From Chara braunii (Eukaryota > Streptophyta > Charophyceae > Charales > Characeae), in NCBI GenBank assembly GCA_003427395.1, contig BFEA01000287.1, positions 339,573 to 388,783 on the forward strand: DNA of 49,211 nt, read 5' to 3'. Below, piece after piece: positions 17,935 to 28,157 of this stretch (position 1 is the first letter of the stretch; the number at the start of each line of letters is the position of its first letter). Under the pieces are notes generated by a model. It was given only the letters and a program-made list of their open reading frames with translations. It was not told the DNA's origin and made no database searches. The position numbers and the translations under genes are program-made.

Positions 17935-18300
17935 GGGTTGGGGGGGGGAAGGGGGAGGGGAGGAGGGGGAAGCACTGAGAAGGAGGTAGCCACAGGAGAG
18001 AACGAGGGAGGCGGAGGAGGAGGAGGAGGAGGAGGAGGAGGAGGTGGAGGAGGTCAACGAGGGAGCGAAGCGGATGGGGACCACGATCATCCGACGATGG
18101 TGACCAAGCGACGAGGAGGACACGCAGAGGACAGGAGGAATTTTTGGCCGGAGACGCGGTGGGGGGGGGAGGCGGCACCGGAGGAGGGGGCTTACCCGAA
18201 AGAAGCTGACTAGACAATTGCCGGAGGAGGAGGAGGAGGAGGAGGAGGAGGAGGAGGAGCAAAAGACGACAGCGGTGACGGGGGAGTGGCGCAGAAGGTT
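17935..18300. repeat. Purine-rich (GGA)n region
   Basis: A G-rich start (17938-17970), then (GGA)n at about 18009-18050 and again at 18218-18260. Serine/leucine-rich open frames on the minus strand are reflections of the repeat and are not genes. Confidence 0.85.
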
Positions 18301-18654
18301 CACGAGATGGAGTCAGTGGACGAGTAGACGTGAGAGGAGAAGATGGAGGAGATGCTGGATAACGACGGCTGGAGGAAAACGTGGACGAGCACTCGGACAG
18401 AAGACCGGTAGAACGACCGGTACGGCTGCTGCTGCTCACATGACTGGCGGGGGAAAGGAGCTGCGACAGAAGCGTGGGCGAACCAGGCACCGCCAGGACC
18501 TGAAACCTACCCCACTCGCCCCCAACCTTTCCCTTCTTCCCTGGCACCAGTCGGCACACCAGCCAGCATAGAGGGCATACTCACACAAGGATTTGTTTAC
18601 TTATATATGGATGTAATTGCTGTCATATAGGGCCTCGCCACACTACCCGACTTG

Positions 18655-18970
18655 GCCTTTTTTTCTTTTTTTTCTTTTTGAGAAGATAAACCTTTTATTG
18701 CAAAAACAGAGTAATCATCGAGGCCGGGGTCCTCATTAGCTCTATAAGTTCTTTTGTTTTTTTTTTTGTTTTTTTTTAATAAGTTCCATAATTCAATATC
18801 CAAGGATTCCGTTTTTTTAATCTGAGAACAAATAAGTCTCGAGTAACCAAACCGGATAGACATTTGATCACTTGAGCCCTCAGTTCGAGAATGACAGGTT
18901 CCTCACAATTCGACCCGGACGAACCTGTTGGGGCCATACCCATTCTGCTGAAAATGGAAACCGGGTCCAG
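18655..18970 (-). mobile_element. LINE 3'-tail-like sequence on the minus strand
   Basis: Minus-strand reading begins CACTGGACCCGGTTTCC (18970 downwards), the start of the shared tail motif. It runs through AAGGTTTATC after GCAATAAA (a polyadenylation-signal match), and ends in an A-rich tract at about 18680-18655. A run of 35 T (plus strand, 18971-19005) abuts its 5' side. An internal A-rich patch is flanked by AACTTAT on both sides. Confidence 0.5.
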
Positions 18971-18971
18971 T

Positions 18972-19005
<34 letters not shown>
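18971..19005. repeat. Poly-T run
   Basis: Thirty-five T residues, likely the poly-A tail of a minus-strand retroposon directly upstream of the LINE tail. Confidence 0.85.
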
Positions 19006-19006
<1 letters not shown>

Positions 19007-20665
19007 GAAAGCTTATACAATTTTAGACCAGGTTCATCTGTAGGTTGAGATAGAAGGGGGGGCGAATCCAGAGGTGAGTAAAGAAGGAATGGAGTGAACC
19101 TGGAAGGCGTATTACGCCAGGTGCAGCCGGGAAAGGAGATGGCGGAAGTGAAAAGAACGGGGAGGTGTTTACTTTATTAGCTCTCCATGAAACCAATAGA
19201 AAGGGGGTGGATCGAGGTGATTCTAATGACGACCTTTGTCCGGGTATTAGAGTAGCAGATTGGTGTTGTGTGACTTATGGGCCGTGTAAGCAAGAAGCAA
19301 CTTTGCGTTGCCGTGTACCCGGCCGACTTTTAGAGGAAGAGATATTCGACTTAGTTCATCCTGTCGACGGAGGTAGTGGGGGACTGGTCATGGAGGTTGG
19401 AATTTATCTACTAACTGGTGGGCTTTGGACGGGCGTGCGTGGTTGAAAGGTAGTATATATATCCATGTTCTAGCGGAAGGCTTATCCGGGGTTCAACTTG
19501 GAGCATGGGACTATTCCGAGGCTGTTAATCGTCAAGGTACTCAACATGTTGATTGCCACTTTTGTGCCTGTAGTCGTTGTTGCGGAGTATTATTGTTTGT
19601 GTCCGGCGGCTCAGTGGCTGAGCCGTGTAGTTACTTTGGGCATTTAGTCTTGCTGTTGGGCTTCTCTGTTGACATACATATTAGAGGTTGTTGCACTGTG
19701 CCTTTAAGAAGCAACTGCTGGTTGTTGTCGTACTACTGTCTTGCTGAATGCTGGGTCTGTTACGACTGCCCAAGATCTGCTGATTACCATGTTTTCTACG
19801 GTATCATCGGTTGTTGCTGACGCTGTGTGCCCAAGGCACCGGTTATTACCATGCGTTTGGGTCGCTGCAGTACCTTTGCTGGTCCGTTGTCGTGTGCCTC
19901 ACTGTTCCGCTTCAGCCGCATTCCTCCTACAACAATTGTTGGGCTTATTATTGATCAGTGTGTTGCTGCGTTCTCATCGTTTGTTTAGTTCATGTTAACT
20001 GCTCTAGCAGGCTACCGTTGATGATTGGTTGTTGTGCCTCGCTGAGTACAGTGTAACGGCGTGTTGAGGCTTGCATCATATGCCTTTGCACCACCTGGCA
20101 GTTGCATGCAAAATGGTGTGTGTATGATGGTCTGACGAGATCGTATAAAGTTGAGGGACTGTAGGTAAGTCTGAAGGGGAGAAAGGCAGCGTAAGGGAGC
20201 AGCCAGGTTGTTGTGAAGAAGGGTGTTGCTGCTTTCCAGTTGCCCTCACTTACCGACTGTATGTGACTGCTGGGTACGTAGTATCAACAGACGGTTGGTG
20301 CAGTGAACTCTGTGTTTGATTACTGGAACTGCTGAAGCAGTGTTGTACTGTTGAGCACGCTATGCCCTGCCTCAGAAGTGGCTGCAGTATGCGCAGTCTT
20401 GTTATACCAGTCCTCTGCAAGGGAAGTTGTTGTATACTGATGCTGGCTGCTATTGATTGCTACAGGCTGCATCAGGCTATTGTGTAGCTGCAATTGGAAT
20501 TGGGAGGAAGCTGCAGCGACAGTGAGGAGAAAGTGATTGGGCTAAAAGGAAGGTTGTTGTCACAGCCTGGAAAAGTAGTGGCGACAGGGGCTATTGCTTT
20601 AAATTGGGGTTTCGTCAGGAGAATGGAGTTCAATAGTTGATTCCAGGTTGACCAAGCTGTTGCGC
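19006..20665. other. TTG-rich stretch without recognisable genes
   Basis: The sequence is enriched in TTGTTG and GCTG words. Open frames at 19165-19446 and 19425-19820 are Cys/Leu-rich and unlike any family I know. The stretch leads directly into segment A; the equivalent DNA before segment B is different in detail. Confidence 0.35.
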
Positions 20666-20807
20666 TGGCTGCCATTGAGGGGCCCTCAGGCGATTGAAGG
20701 TATCAAGGCCCTCTCCTGGGAGTTGAGTTGTCCCCCTCTTGTATCTCGAGAGTCTCAGACCCCTTATCTTTTGCCCTTCTTACTCTAAGTCTAGTCCTGT
20801 TCTGAGA

Positions 20808-20912
20808 GGAAGGCGGCAGGCGGGATTGCAACCCGTAGGACCGCAGCAAGGCCTACGTGGGAGGTTACCCCACCGATTGTTGGAGCTCTGCCGGAACTCA
20901 GGAGGAGTTCTG
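20808..20912 (-). other. tRNA-like block in segment A
   Basis: Minus strand: a GGCAG...CTGCC pairing, a T-arm-like ACGGG-TTGCAAT-CCCGC and a possible GCTC/GGGT D-stem. B (41215-41320) keeps the same layout with changed bases (GCTC/GGGC). The loop reads TTGCAAT and not TTCGAAT, so it is not a normal tRNA. Confidence 0.25.
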
Positions 20913-21203
20913 GAGGCAGGGAACTGAGAGGTAACCACTCATCTCCTTCTATAAACCCAGACTATAGCCCCTATCTGTATTGCCCATTGCAGCTTTGACT
21001 GAGTATATGGTATGCAACCCTACTTTGACTTTTTGTCTGACTTTCAGAACCTAAAACGAGATTAAATAAAAGAATGTTTGGGCAATCTCATTTCCAGCTT
21101 GTTGACTGTGTGAAAGCAGATTGTTTAAAGAGATTGCATCTGGGAAAGGGCAGGATGAGAAGCAGTTTTTGCGTGAGGTTTGACTGGGTTATCAAGGTTG
21201 GGA

Positions 21204-22140
21204 GGTCCCCATAAGTTTGGGGAGACCCGGTGCTTTGTTTATTTTGGATTATGTGGAGCATCAGACCATTCTATAAGTTTAGGTGGTCTGATTGCTCTGG
21301 AGGCTGGGAAGTTCGCATAAGTTTGGGGAGACCTAGTGCTGTGGATTTACATTGAGAATCAGATCGTTCTATAAGTTTAGGTAATCTGGTTGCTCTGACT
21401 TGCGAGGGCTAATTGTGATTGACTTTTTCAGGGACCAAGTGTATTCTGTAAGTTCGGGTGTTTTGGTTGCCTTATTTATTTTGGGTTTTCCTCTGTTTAT
21501 TTGGTTCTGAGCGAGGAGGTTTGAGTCATTCTATAAGTTTAGGTGGCTCAGCCTCTTCCTGTTTTATTCTGGGGAAATAAACTTGACAGAGGGCAGGTCA
21601 TTCTATAAGTTTAGGTGGTCTAGCCCAACGCCACGCACAGATTGGATCAGAGAGGAACGAACCAGACAGAGAGTCAGACTGTTCTATACGTTCATGGGGT
21701 CTGACTCAAAGCCTCGCACATCCTGGAACCCAAAGGTTATAATTTGGCTATATTTTATTACTACTTTATTTAAGAACAGGCTAATCAGACTATTCTATAA
21801 GTTTAGATAGTCTGACTATAGCTTATCATAATGCTGAAGAGAGAACAATTAAGAATATAATTGATGGTAAGATGGGGCAGGCTGAACTTAAGTTAGTTCA
21901 GTCTTATGCAACCTTAGAAGACAAACGAAAGACAGGTATATATAATCTAGATATTTTAAACAGTTCAGGGCGACTAGAATGGTCTAGTCATATGCCCAAA
22001 GAAGAGAGAAGTAGTTGTGCCCTCTGTTATGTGTATACTCTTTGACTAAGTTAGACTCATTCCATAAGTTTGAGTGGCATGACTTTATGTCTGGCTAAGT
22101 AAGGCACATTCCATAAGTTTGGGTGTCCGGACCTTATGCC
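21204..22140. repeat. Array of 11 hairpins with conserved TAAGTT loop (segment A)
   Basis: Loop centres lie near 21214, 21276, 21320, 21374, 21451, 21536, 21607, 21689 (TACGTT variant), 21800, 22068 and 22116. The stems differ: CAGACCA/TGGTCTG at 21262; CAGAT/ATCTG at 21360; ACCAA/TTGGT at 21434; TGAGTC/GGCTCA at 21522; GAGTCAGAC/GTCTGACTC at 21671; TCAGACTAT/ATAGTCTGA at 21785; CAC/GTG at 22105. An inner stem of three or four pairs next to the loop also varies: CTA/TAG, CCA/TGG, CCCA/TGGG. The copies at 21306, 21594 and 22051 pair less well. This is noncoding, and I know of no matching family. Confidence 0.85.
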
Positions 22141-22424
22141 TTATGTACGCTGGGTATGAGGGGTTAAATCATTGAAAGATCATGAACTATTGTTTGTTCA
22201 GATAAACTTGGAATGGTGAGATTACTTACCTTCGTGGGTTTGGTTTGCATGTGGCTCAGTGAGATGACTATCTGGTCTGAGTTTCAGTTGATAGGTAGTT
22301 GCTTTAGTTGCTCGCCACGTGCTAGAGTCATAGGAGTTAGTTTCAATTCCTGCATTTTCTGAGTTAAGTTTATTTGTACTTAGGTCAATTTCTGCATTTT
22401 CTGAGATCTTTTGTTATACTTGGC

Positions 22425-22745
22425 TTTGTATAAATTTTGGTAAGCTACTTTCTTTACGAGAAGCGCTGCCGAAATTTCTGCAAATCCAAGGAGTTAGTCA
22501 ACTTTTGGCTTTTCAAAGTTGAACTTGTCTAAATTTTATATGGCTTAGTAAAAATTTGGGAAGTCTCCCTTTCTAAAGGGAGTGCTGCCCAAATTTTTGC
22601 TAATTCGAGGAGTTAGACAAAATTCGACTTTGGAAAGTTGAAGATTATTTATGTTTTCATATTCGGGCTGATATAAATTCTGAAAAAATGTTTTTTTTAC
22701 GGGAAGCGCTGCCGAAATTTTCTCAGTTTAGAGGAGTTATATTAT
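22425..22745. repeat. Alternating nested-hairpin modules (segment A)
   Basis: Three modules in order alpha-beta-alpha. Alpha: AAATTTTGG (22432-22440) pairs with CCGAAATTT (22469-22477). Beta: AAAAATTTGGG (22550-22560) pairs perfectly with CCCAAATTTTT (22588-22598) around an inner 8-bp hairpin CTCCCTTT/AAAGGGAG (22565-22582). The third module (about 22671-22725) is alpha-like and weaker. All share AGYGCTGCCSAAATTT and a following GGAGTTAGA/T-type tail. Confidence 0.82.
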
Positions 22746-23406
22746 ATTTTGACAGGTGGCGATTCTGGCAATCCACTCTGTATAGAGGAGATTCTACTAG
22801 AGTCTACCTTTCTTTGGGCAGTGGCTTAGAGGTAGACGTAGACTTAGCTTGTAGAAGAATCTTGGGTGAGGATGTGTTATGGACCTGTACTCTCCATACA
22901 CTTACGACTTTAGCTTGAGAATTGGCATGTCTTGTGTTACAAGTCTTCATGATCGATTGATTGAGGATTTGGGTTAGATTCAGCTCGGTCCTACGAGGAT
23001 CATCTTCTGTTATCACTGCTAACAGGTCGGTAGCCGACTCGTCAGTTTACGATTCAACTCCAATTCACTCTTGTCACTCAACCTAAAGACTTTAGCCCTG
23101 TGGTTTGATTTGTTTCATTGTGTTTTTATCCGGACTTTATTGAATTGTCATTTAACAAAGATACTGAGTATTTTATTGTTGGGAGGGTACATTAAGGTTG
23201 AGGTTTGTATGGCTAAAGCAAGGGGTATGAGGGCAGAGAATGGTTGAAGTTGACCTCGTGTAGTGCGTGGACTTTGTTGGATCTTTGATGTGATTGCAGG
23301 TATGTTTGTGGTTCGGACTTTGGATATGGCTGCCTGTGATCACATATATATGGCTGAGAGGAGTTTCACTGTGACTGTGAGAACTGATCGTCCTATATTA
23401 ATAACC

Positions 23407-23410
<4 letters not shown>

Positions 23411-23458
<48 letters not shown>
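23411..23458. repeat. (TA)n microsatellite
   Basis: Twenty-four TA dinucleotides within segment A, absent from segment B, so it arose or expanded after the copies separated. Confidence 0.95.
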
Positions 23459-23459
<1 letters not shown>

Positions 23460-24594
23460 CTTGATTGTTCGCGAGGTCTATTGTGACCGTGCACAAGGGT
23501 TAAACAAATTACGTTTTTTTTTATTTGAGAAAAAGGGGAGATCCCCGTTTATCCCTTGTTTTTTAGAGTTTCTATGGTTGGATGTTGTAGTCCGTGGCAG
23601 CCATCAAAATCAAACCCCTTGATTTCCCTTCAGGTCCTAGATAGTGGAGCTGGTCCCCAGGGTCATAAAAGACGATTATCACCACATGTATGAACTTGTG
23701 TACCACCCACTTCAAGTTTCCGCAGGGTGCAGAAGAGGGTATGGATCTCAACCACGCTTGGCAGTTGTCTAGCGTCGAGAGATTAACCCTCAAGGCGCAT
23801 GTCAGCCGACACTTGAGTGTCAAACGCGACCCTCATGATTAACAAGGACCGCATGAGTATGGGTACTACATAGTACGCCATCATTGCGACCACTTGCGTA
23901 CGTTTGCATTGCGAGTCGATATGAGTTAGCCCTGCGTCCGCGCAGTTTTATACTAAGTCTCGCGCGCGACGCCTATCCGATTTCCACATTGGAAAGTTAT
24001 GGGATAGCTACTAAGGGACTAGGAGTGTTGTCGCGTCGTTTGTTCGGTGTCGTTCTGTATTTGTATTTGTTACGTGTGTGTTTTTACTTTTATGTTCTTT
24101 ATAGTGGTGTGCGTGTGGTGTGTGGGATACGTCCTAGTCGACCGACGATGAGTCGCGCTTGGGACCTCTGCCCCCCAAGTTGTCGGTTCGCGTGCGGGTC
24201 CGATAGAGGCGTAATACCGTGCGTACCGCCTATGCTACAGCGAACGAGAAACGTCCTCGGCTGGTCCACCTCTGCGCTTGCAGCTGATCAGCTTTCGTAC
24301 TATGGACTGGTAGCTCGGCGGGGATACGCCCGCCGAAGGGAGGTGACAACTTCCGTAAGGTGGAGGTAATTTGTGCCTCGCGTAGGCCTTATCTTGTCGT
24401 AGGGGCTCGCGAGAGGTATGGCTGGCGCACTCGGCCAGAGCAGCTTGCGGAAGCTCCATGTATATTCGTGACGAGGATTTAGACTGACTCCTGCGTGACG
24501 CGGCCGGGAGGGTCCCGCGCTACCTCGTGTGGTGCCGGACCGATGCGCTCGACAACGGCGTTAACGGGGAAGCGCCGCGGCCAATAGTTGGGCT

Positions 24595-24785
24595 AAGTAT
24601 TGGTGGTCACCAGTTCTTGACCCAGCTATTGATGCCAAGCCGGGAAACGCCCTGCGCACCAAGTTTTGGCAAGCCGCCGCCGGATCTTTTCGATTTCTTT
24701 TTGGCTGGCGCGTCCAGGCATTGTGGTCCAGTAGCCCGAAGCCCATTAGTCGCGGCGGAAACGCCCGCGACCGATGTATGGGCCA
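24595..24785 (+). repeat. SINE-like family, copy in plus orientation
   Basis: Matches the reverse complement of 32885-33078: CCCAGCTATTGATG, then CCCTGCGCACC, then TTCTTTTTGGCTGG, then AGCCCGAAGCCC, in that order. It begins immediately after segment A ends. Translations of both copies share a FFLAGAS-HC-PV-RSP string, probably a by-product of DNA similarity. Confidence 0.6.
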
Positions 24786-25429
24786 AGTACTCGTGATTTG
24801 AGATAGCACGTAACTTGTCGTGTGCCCTGTTGGCTTCAAGTCGTTTACTTTTTGAGAAGTTGAGTGAACAGAGAGAAATGGGACACAGGTGTGGGGCTAC
24901 TTGACCAAATCCACATGTACAACTGAGGAGAGGAGCGGGCGCTATGCGGTGCAGTGCGTTATGCGGTGCGGTGCGTTATCCTAGGCGAAGAGGCGTCTGG
25001 GGCCCGTGCTTCGGGCCGGGCCCTAACGTTCCCTTCGCGCGGTCAGCGTTGGTGGTGAACCCGGGTTGAGACAAGGGAAGCAGGTGGCTTCCTCGACAGT
25101 CCCGATGCGACCATAGCCGAGAGACGCCGGGAGGAGGGGTACGTTGGTAAGAGTTAAAGAACACATCTGGTCGGAATCCGAGAATTATCACTATTACCAC
25201 CAGTATCCGGAGAAGTATCCCTGTTAGAAAGAAGACGTTGAGCTGGCATGCCCCAAATAGGGTTTTTGGTTCAAGACACCTGCGAAGATCTGCATAGTCA
25301 AGGAATTGTGGTAATGTCCTACAAAGCACACACCAAGGGGGTTTCATGCTTATTACTTATTTGTCCCAGTTTATTACGTAAGCCTCTGAATGCGTACAAC
25401 TCTACTTTTTGTTGTTGTTTTTCGTTGTT
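24786..25429. other. LINE 5' flank or 5' UTR, no gene seen
   Basis: This holds GC-rich sequence with repeated TGCGGTGC(G/A)GTGCGTTA words at about 24940-24980. No protein is recognised. The LINE's 5' UTR may extend into it, but I cannot place its start. Confidence 0.35.
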
Positions 25430-25465
25430 GATAGGGTAGAGAGTCATAGGGATTGGTGGGTCAGG

Positions 25466-28157
25466 ATGGGTGACACAGGGGCTTCAGATCCCTTGTCTCC
25501 TCCTCCCCCTCCCCCCCTTGACCCCTCAAACCCTCGCCCCCCCCCTCTTTTCGAAAATGAGATTATCCGCTTTAAATCCATGTTGACCAAATGTTATACG
25601 GGAGGGATTCTGCCAAAAAAATTGGCTCCTAACACAGTGGAGAGGGGAGAGAATTTTGTGAGAGTTTCTATAAACAAAAAATTTTACAAAATTCAAGCCG
25701 AATGGCCGAAGGAGTATGCGGTATCCATTTTTTTTTGTGATGACTCTACCTCCCTTCCGATTGGAGTCAAAAGGAAACTGGTGCGTATATACGGGGATGG
25801 TTGGGCTGCTTCGAAATCCACGAGCGCCCCCCCAATAAGAGGGTTGTTTCATAACGAAGCAAAAAACCTTGTAACGTACGTGGCATCATCACCAGAAATT
25901 GCAACATAGATGAGGGACAAAGCTCGTCTCATCGTGGAATTAGACAATAAAAAATACTCCATGCGTTTTGGCCCATGGATGACAGAGAGACAGCTGATGG
26001 AGTGGCGTGATGCGATGAGACTCCGATATTTTTGGATCAGATGTCTCTAGGTTCCGGTAACGGCTATGGCGGTTCTGGAATCAGCTATCGAGGATGCGTA
26101 TGGGGAAATTATGTTATCCCATCCCTCCTTCAAAATGAGGAGTTCGCCAGAACTCCAGGGCATTAGGTTTGACTTAGTCCCATCGGCAAAAACGAGATTC
26201 CAAGAATCTCTGGTCATTGATCTTGCAGAGGATGGGCACATGAACATAGAGGTAGTTTGCTCGGAGACTCCATGGTGCGAAGTTTGTCGAAGATTCTACC
26301 ACTGGTCATCTGATAACGCATGTCCTGCAAGGAACAAGTCAAGCACGGTCGAGAACGGCAAAAAGTCTGCCTCAAACGGCAAATTACAACAGGACAAAAT
26401 TCAACTCGTCAGTGACAAGGAAAAGGGGAAGGATAAAGAAGAGAAACGGGAGGAGAGAGTAATCAAGGAGAAATCTGACGAGGGTTGCAAAGATGATCAG
26501 GGGAACAAGGATAAAGGGGGCCCGAGCAGGGAAGACAGAAACAAGGGAAAGAAAAGGGGAGGCAAAGTGAAACTGAAGGCCAAGAAACACGTGCATCCGG
26601 TCGTGAGGAAGAAGTGGTCATACAGGGTAGTCTCTTCAAGAAAAGGGGCTGACATTGAGGACCATAGGGAAGGAATGGAAGAGGGAGATATGGGACAGGA
26701 GGCCACCCCGACACCGGTAAATGAAACCCGAAATGAAGCCAATGGACCCCAGAGCCTAGTAGAGGAACCCACAAGGATGGTTTCAGAGAAAGTCTCTGTA
26801 TCCGGGGAGGAACATGCCTCCACGAAGAAAAAACGCGATGGTTCTCCGGAGGAAATTTTGGAAGATGATGTTGTCGAAATCCGTGACTCGGACACAGATG
26901 AGGATGAGGGAATGTCAGAAGAGGAGTCAACTGAGGAATCGGATGAGGATTTCGAGGAGAATGAAGGGATTATAGAAGAAGAGGAAGAGGAAGAAGAATT
27001 GGTTGGAAAGATGAGTGAGGATAGAGAAGGAGAAGGGAATGGGAAAGGGGACAAGGATCTGAGACAAGAGGCAGAGGGGGAAGGGGGGAAATTAGAAGGG
27101 AAAGAAAAGGGGGTTGTCGGATACTTAGACAAAGGGGAGGGAAACAAGGAGGAGATGTTATCCATATGGGACGAAGTCCCTATGCCCGACCAAAATCTCA
27201 TTCAGGGACAACTAGAAAATCCATTCGGGAGAGAGAAAGCCTCAGACCCCACAAACGCGGAGGGATTGGTAGGCCAAAAAGAGGCCCTCCACTTCAAGGC
27301 AAAACGAGACATTCAACGCCCAAATTTTCAAGTCCCTTGTTCAGGAACCAAGGAGCGAATGAGCTCCGGCCAACCCGTTAAAAAGACGAAAATAAGTTAC
27401 ACAGTGAGTAAGTTTACAGAAAATACTGAGCTTGCCCATGATCCGATAGACCACTTACAGTCCGAGACGTCAAACAGAAAGAGGTCACGGGCGATGAGTA
27501 TAATCCATCAAGCTCTTTCGATGGCGGCCCCTATGAAAACCCTCTCGTGGCAAGACAAGCTGCGTACGGATACTGAAGCACCAATAATGGAAATCCTGGT
27601 CCCCCTAATCTTATCCCCCACCCCTCGAGGGGTGATGATATTGACGAAACTAACTGATACGGAGGAACAGGAAATTCAAACCATTGCAGTATCCAGTCAA
27701 CCCCTGGAAAAAGTAACACAAAAACTGACAGCTCGTAAAGTACTCAGTAAAACGGGGTCAGTTCAACTGGTACCGGGGATGCGCCCTTACAGATATCTAT
27801 CAGTCCTACCCACAGGAGAACCAGCATTACTCCATATTTTTTGTTATACAGAAGGTTAATACTACCTTTGAGAGATGGAGCTCCCTTAGAGCCCACTGGT
27901 CGCCCCTGTTTGATTTCACTCATAATAGGGTCGACGCAGTTGTTAAAATTAGACTTGCTCAGGGCCTTACTGGTAAGGAATTGGCGGACCGGATTAGGTA
28001 CGCAGATCTGCAGGGCAAACTGAGTGGATAATCCATTATCAAAAGCCTGCAGGATATCTACACAAGACCGGAAACCCAAGCATCCTCTGCTTCGACGGAG
28101 TGAGAGAGCCGCATCCAACAGAGCGGCGATGTCGGACCTGTAAATGGTCTTACCTAG
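25466..28157 (+). pseudogene. LINE ORF1 (gag-like, CCHC zinc knuckle), interrupted
   Basis: One frame runs from MGDTGASD at 25466 to 27859, broken only by TAG at 25907 and TAG at 26048. From about 27843 the coding signal continues in another frame (VNTTFERWSSLRAHWSPLF...), with TAA at 28029 and TGA at 28101, to TAG at 28155. Domains: a proline-rich N-terminus, a ~150-residue globular part, and a zinc knuckle C-x2-C-x4-H-x6-C (C71, C74, H79, C86 counted from the Met at 26066). Then comes a ~250-residue Glu/Lys-rich low-complexity stretch and a C-terminal globular part. The product would bind LINE RNA. A real end at 28155 would overlap the ORF2 start by 14 bases. Confidence 0.82.

Larger units (their letters stand above)
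20666..24557 (+). repeat. Segment A: ~3.9-kb direct repeat unit of unknown class
   Basis: Homologous to 41074-45033 in the same orientation, 20.4 kb apart. Homology starts at TGGCTGCCATTG in both and ends at GCGCTCGACAACG in both. Order: a tRNA-like block (about 20808-20912), a TAAGTT hairpin array (21204-22140), nested hairpins (22425-22745), a variable middle with (TA)n, then a conserved GC-rich end (23570-24557). No protein is recognised. The termini allow TG...CA, so very long LTRs of one element are possible. However, I find no matching target duplication and no gag-pol between the copies. Confidence 0.85.

Noticed and set aside
17783-18559. A 258-residue Ser/Pro/Leu-rich minus-strand frame
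   Set aside because: It reads the complement of (GGA)n and G-rich repeats; no domain, and the frame ends when the repeat ends.
21204-22140. CRISPR-like array in the TAAGTT repeats
   Set aside because: Repeats are not identical, spacing is irregular, stems vary and covary, and the genome is eukaryotic.
23884-24369. GC-rich end of segment A as rRNA
   Set aside because: No conserved rRNA core sequence is visible; similarity is only to segment B and the 48.2-kb copy.
26497-27201. A 234-residue Ser/Phe-rich minus-strand frame
   Set aside because: Exact shadow of the Glu/Lys-rich stretch of LINE ORF1.
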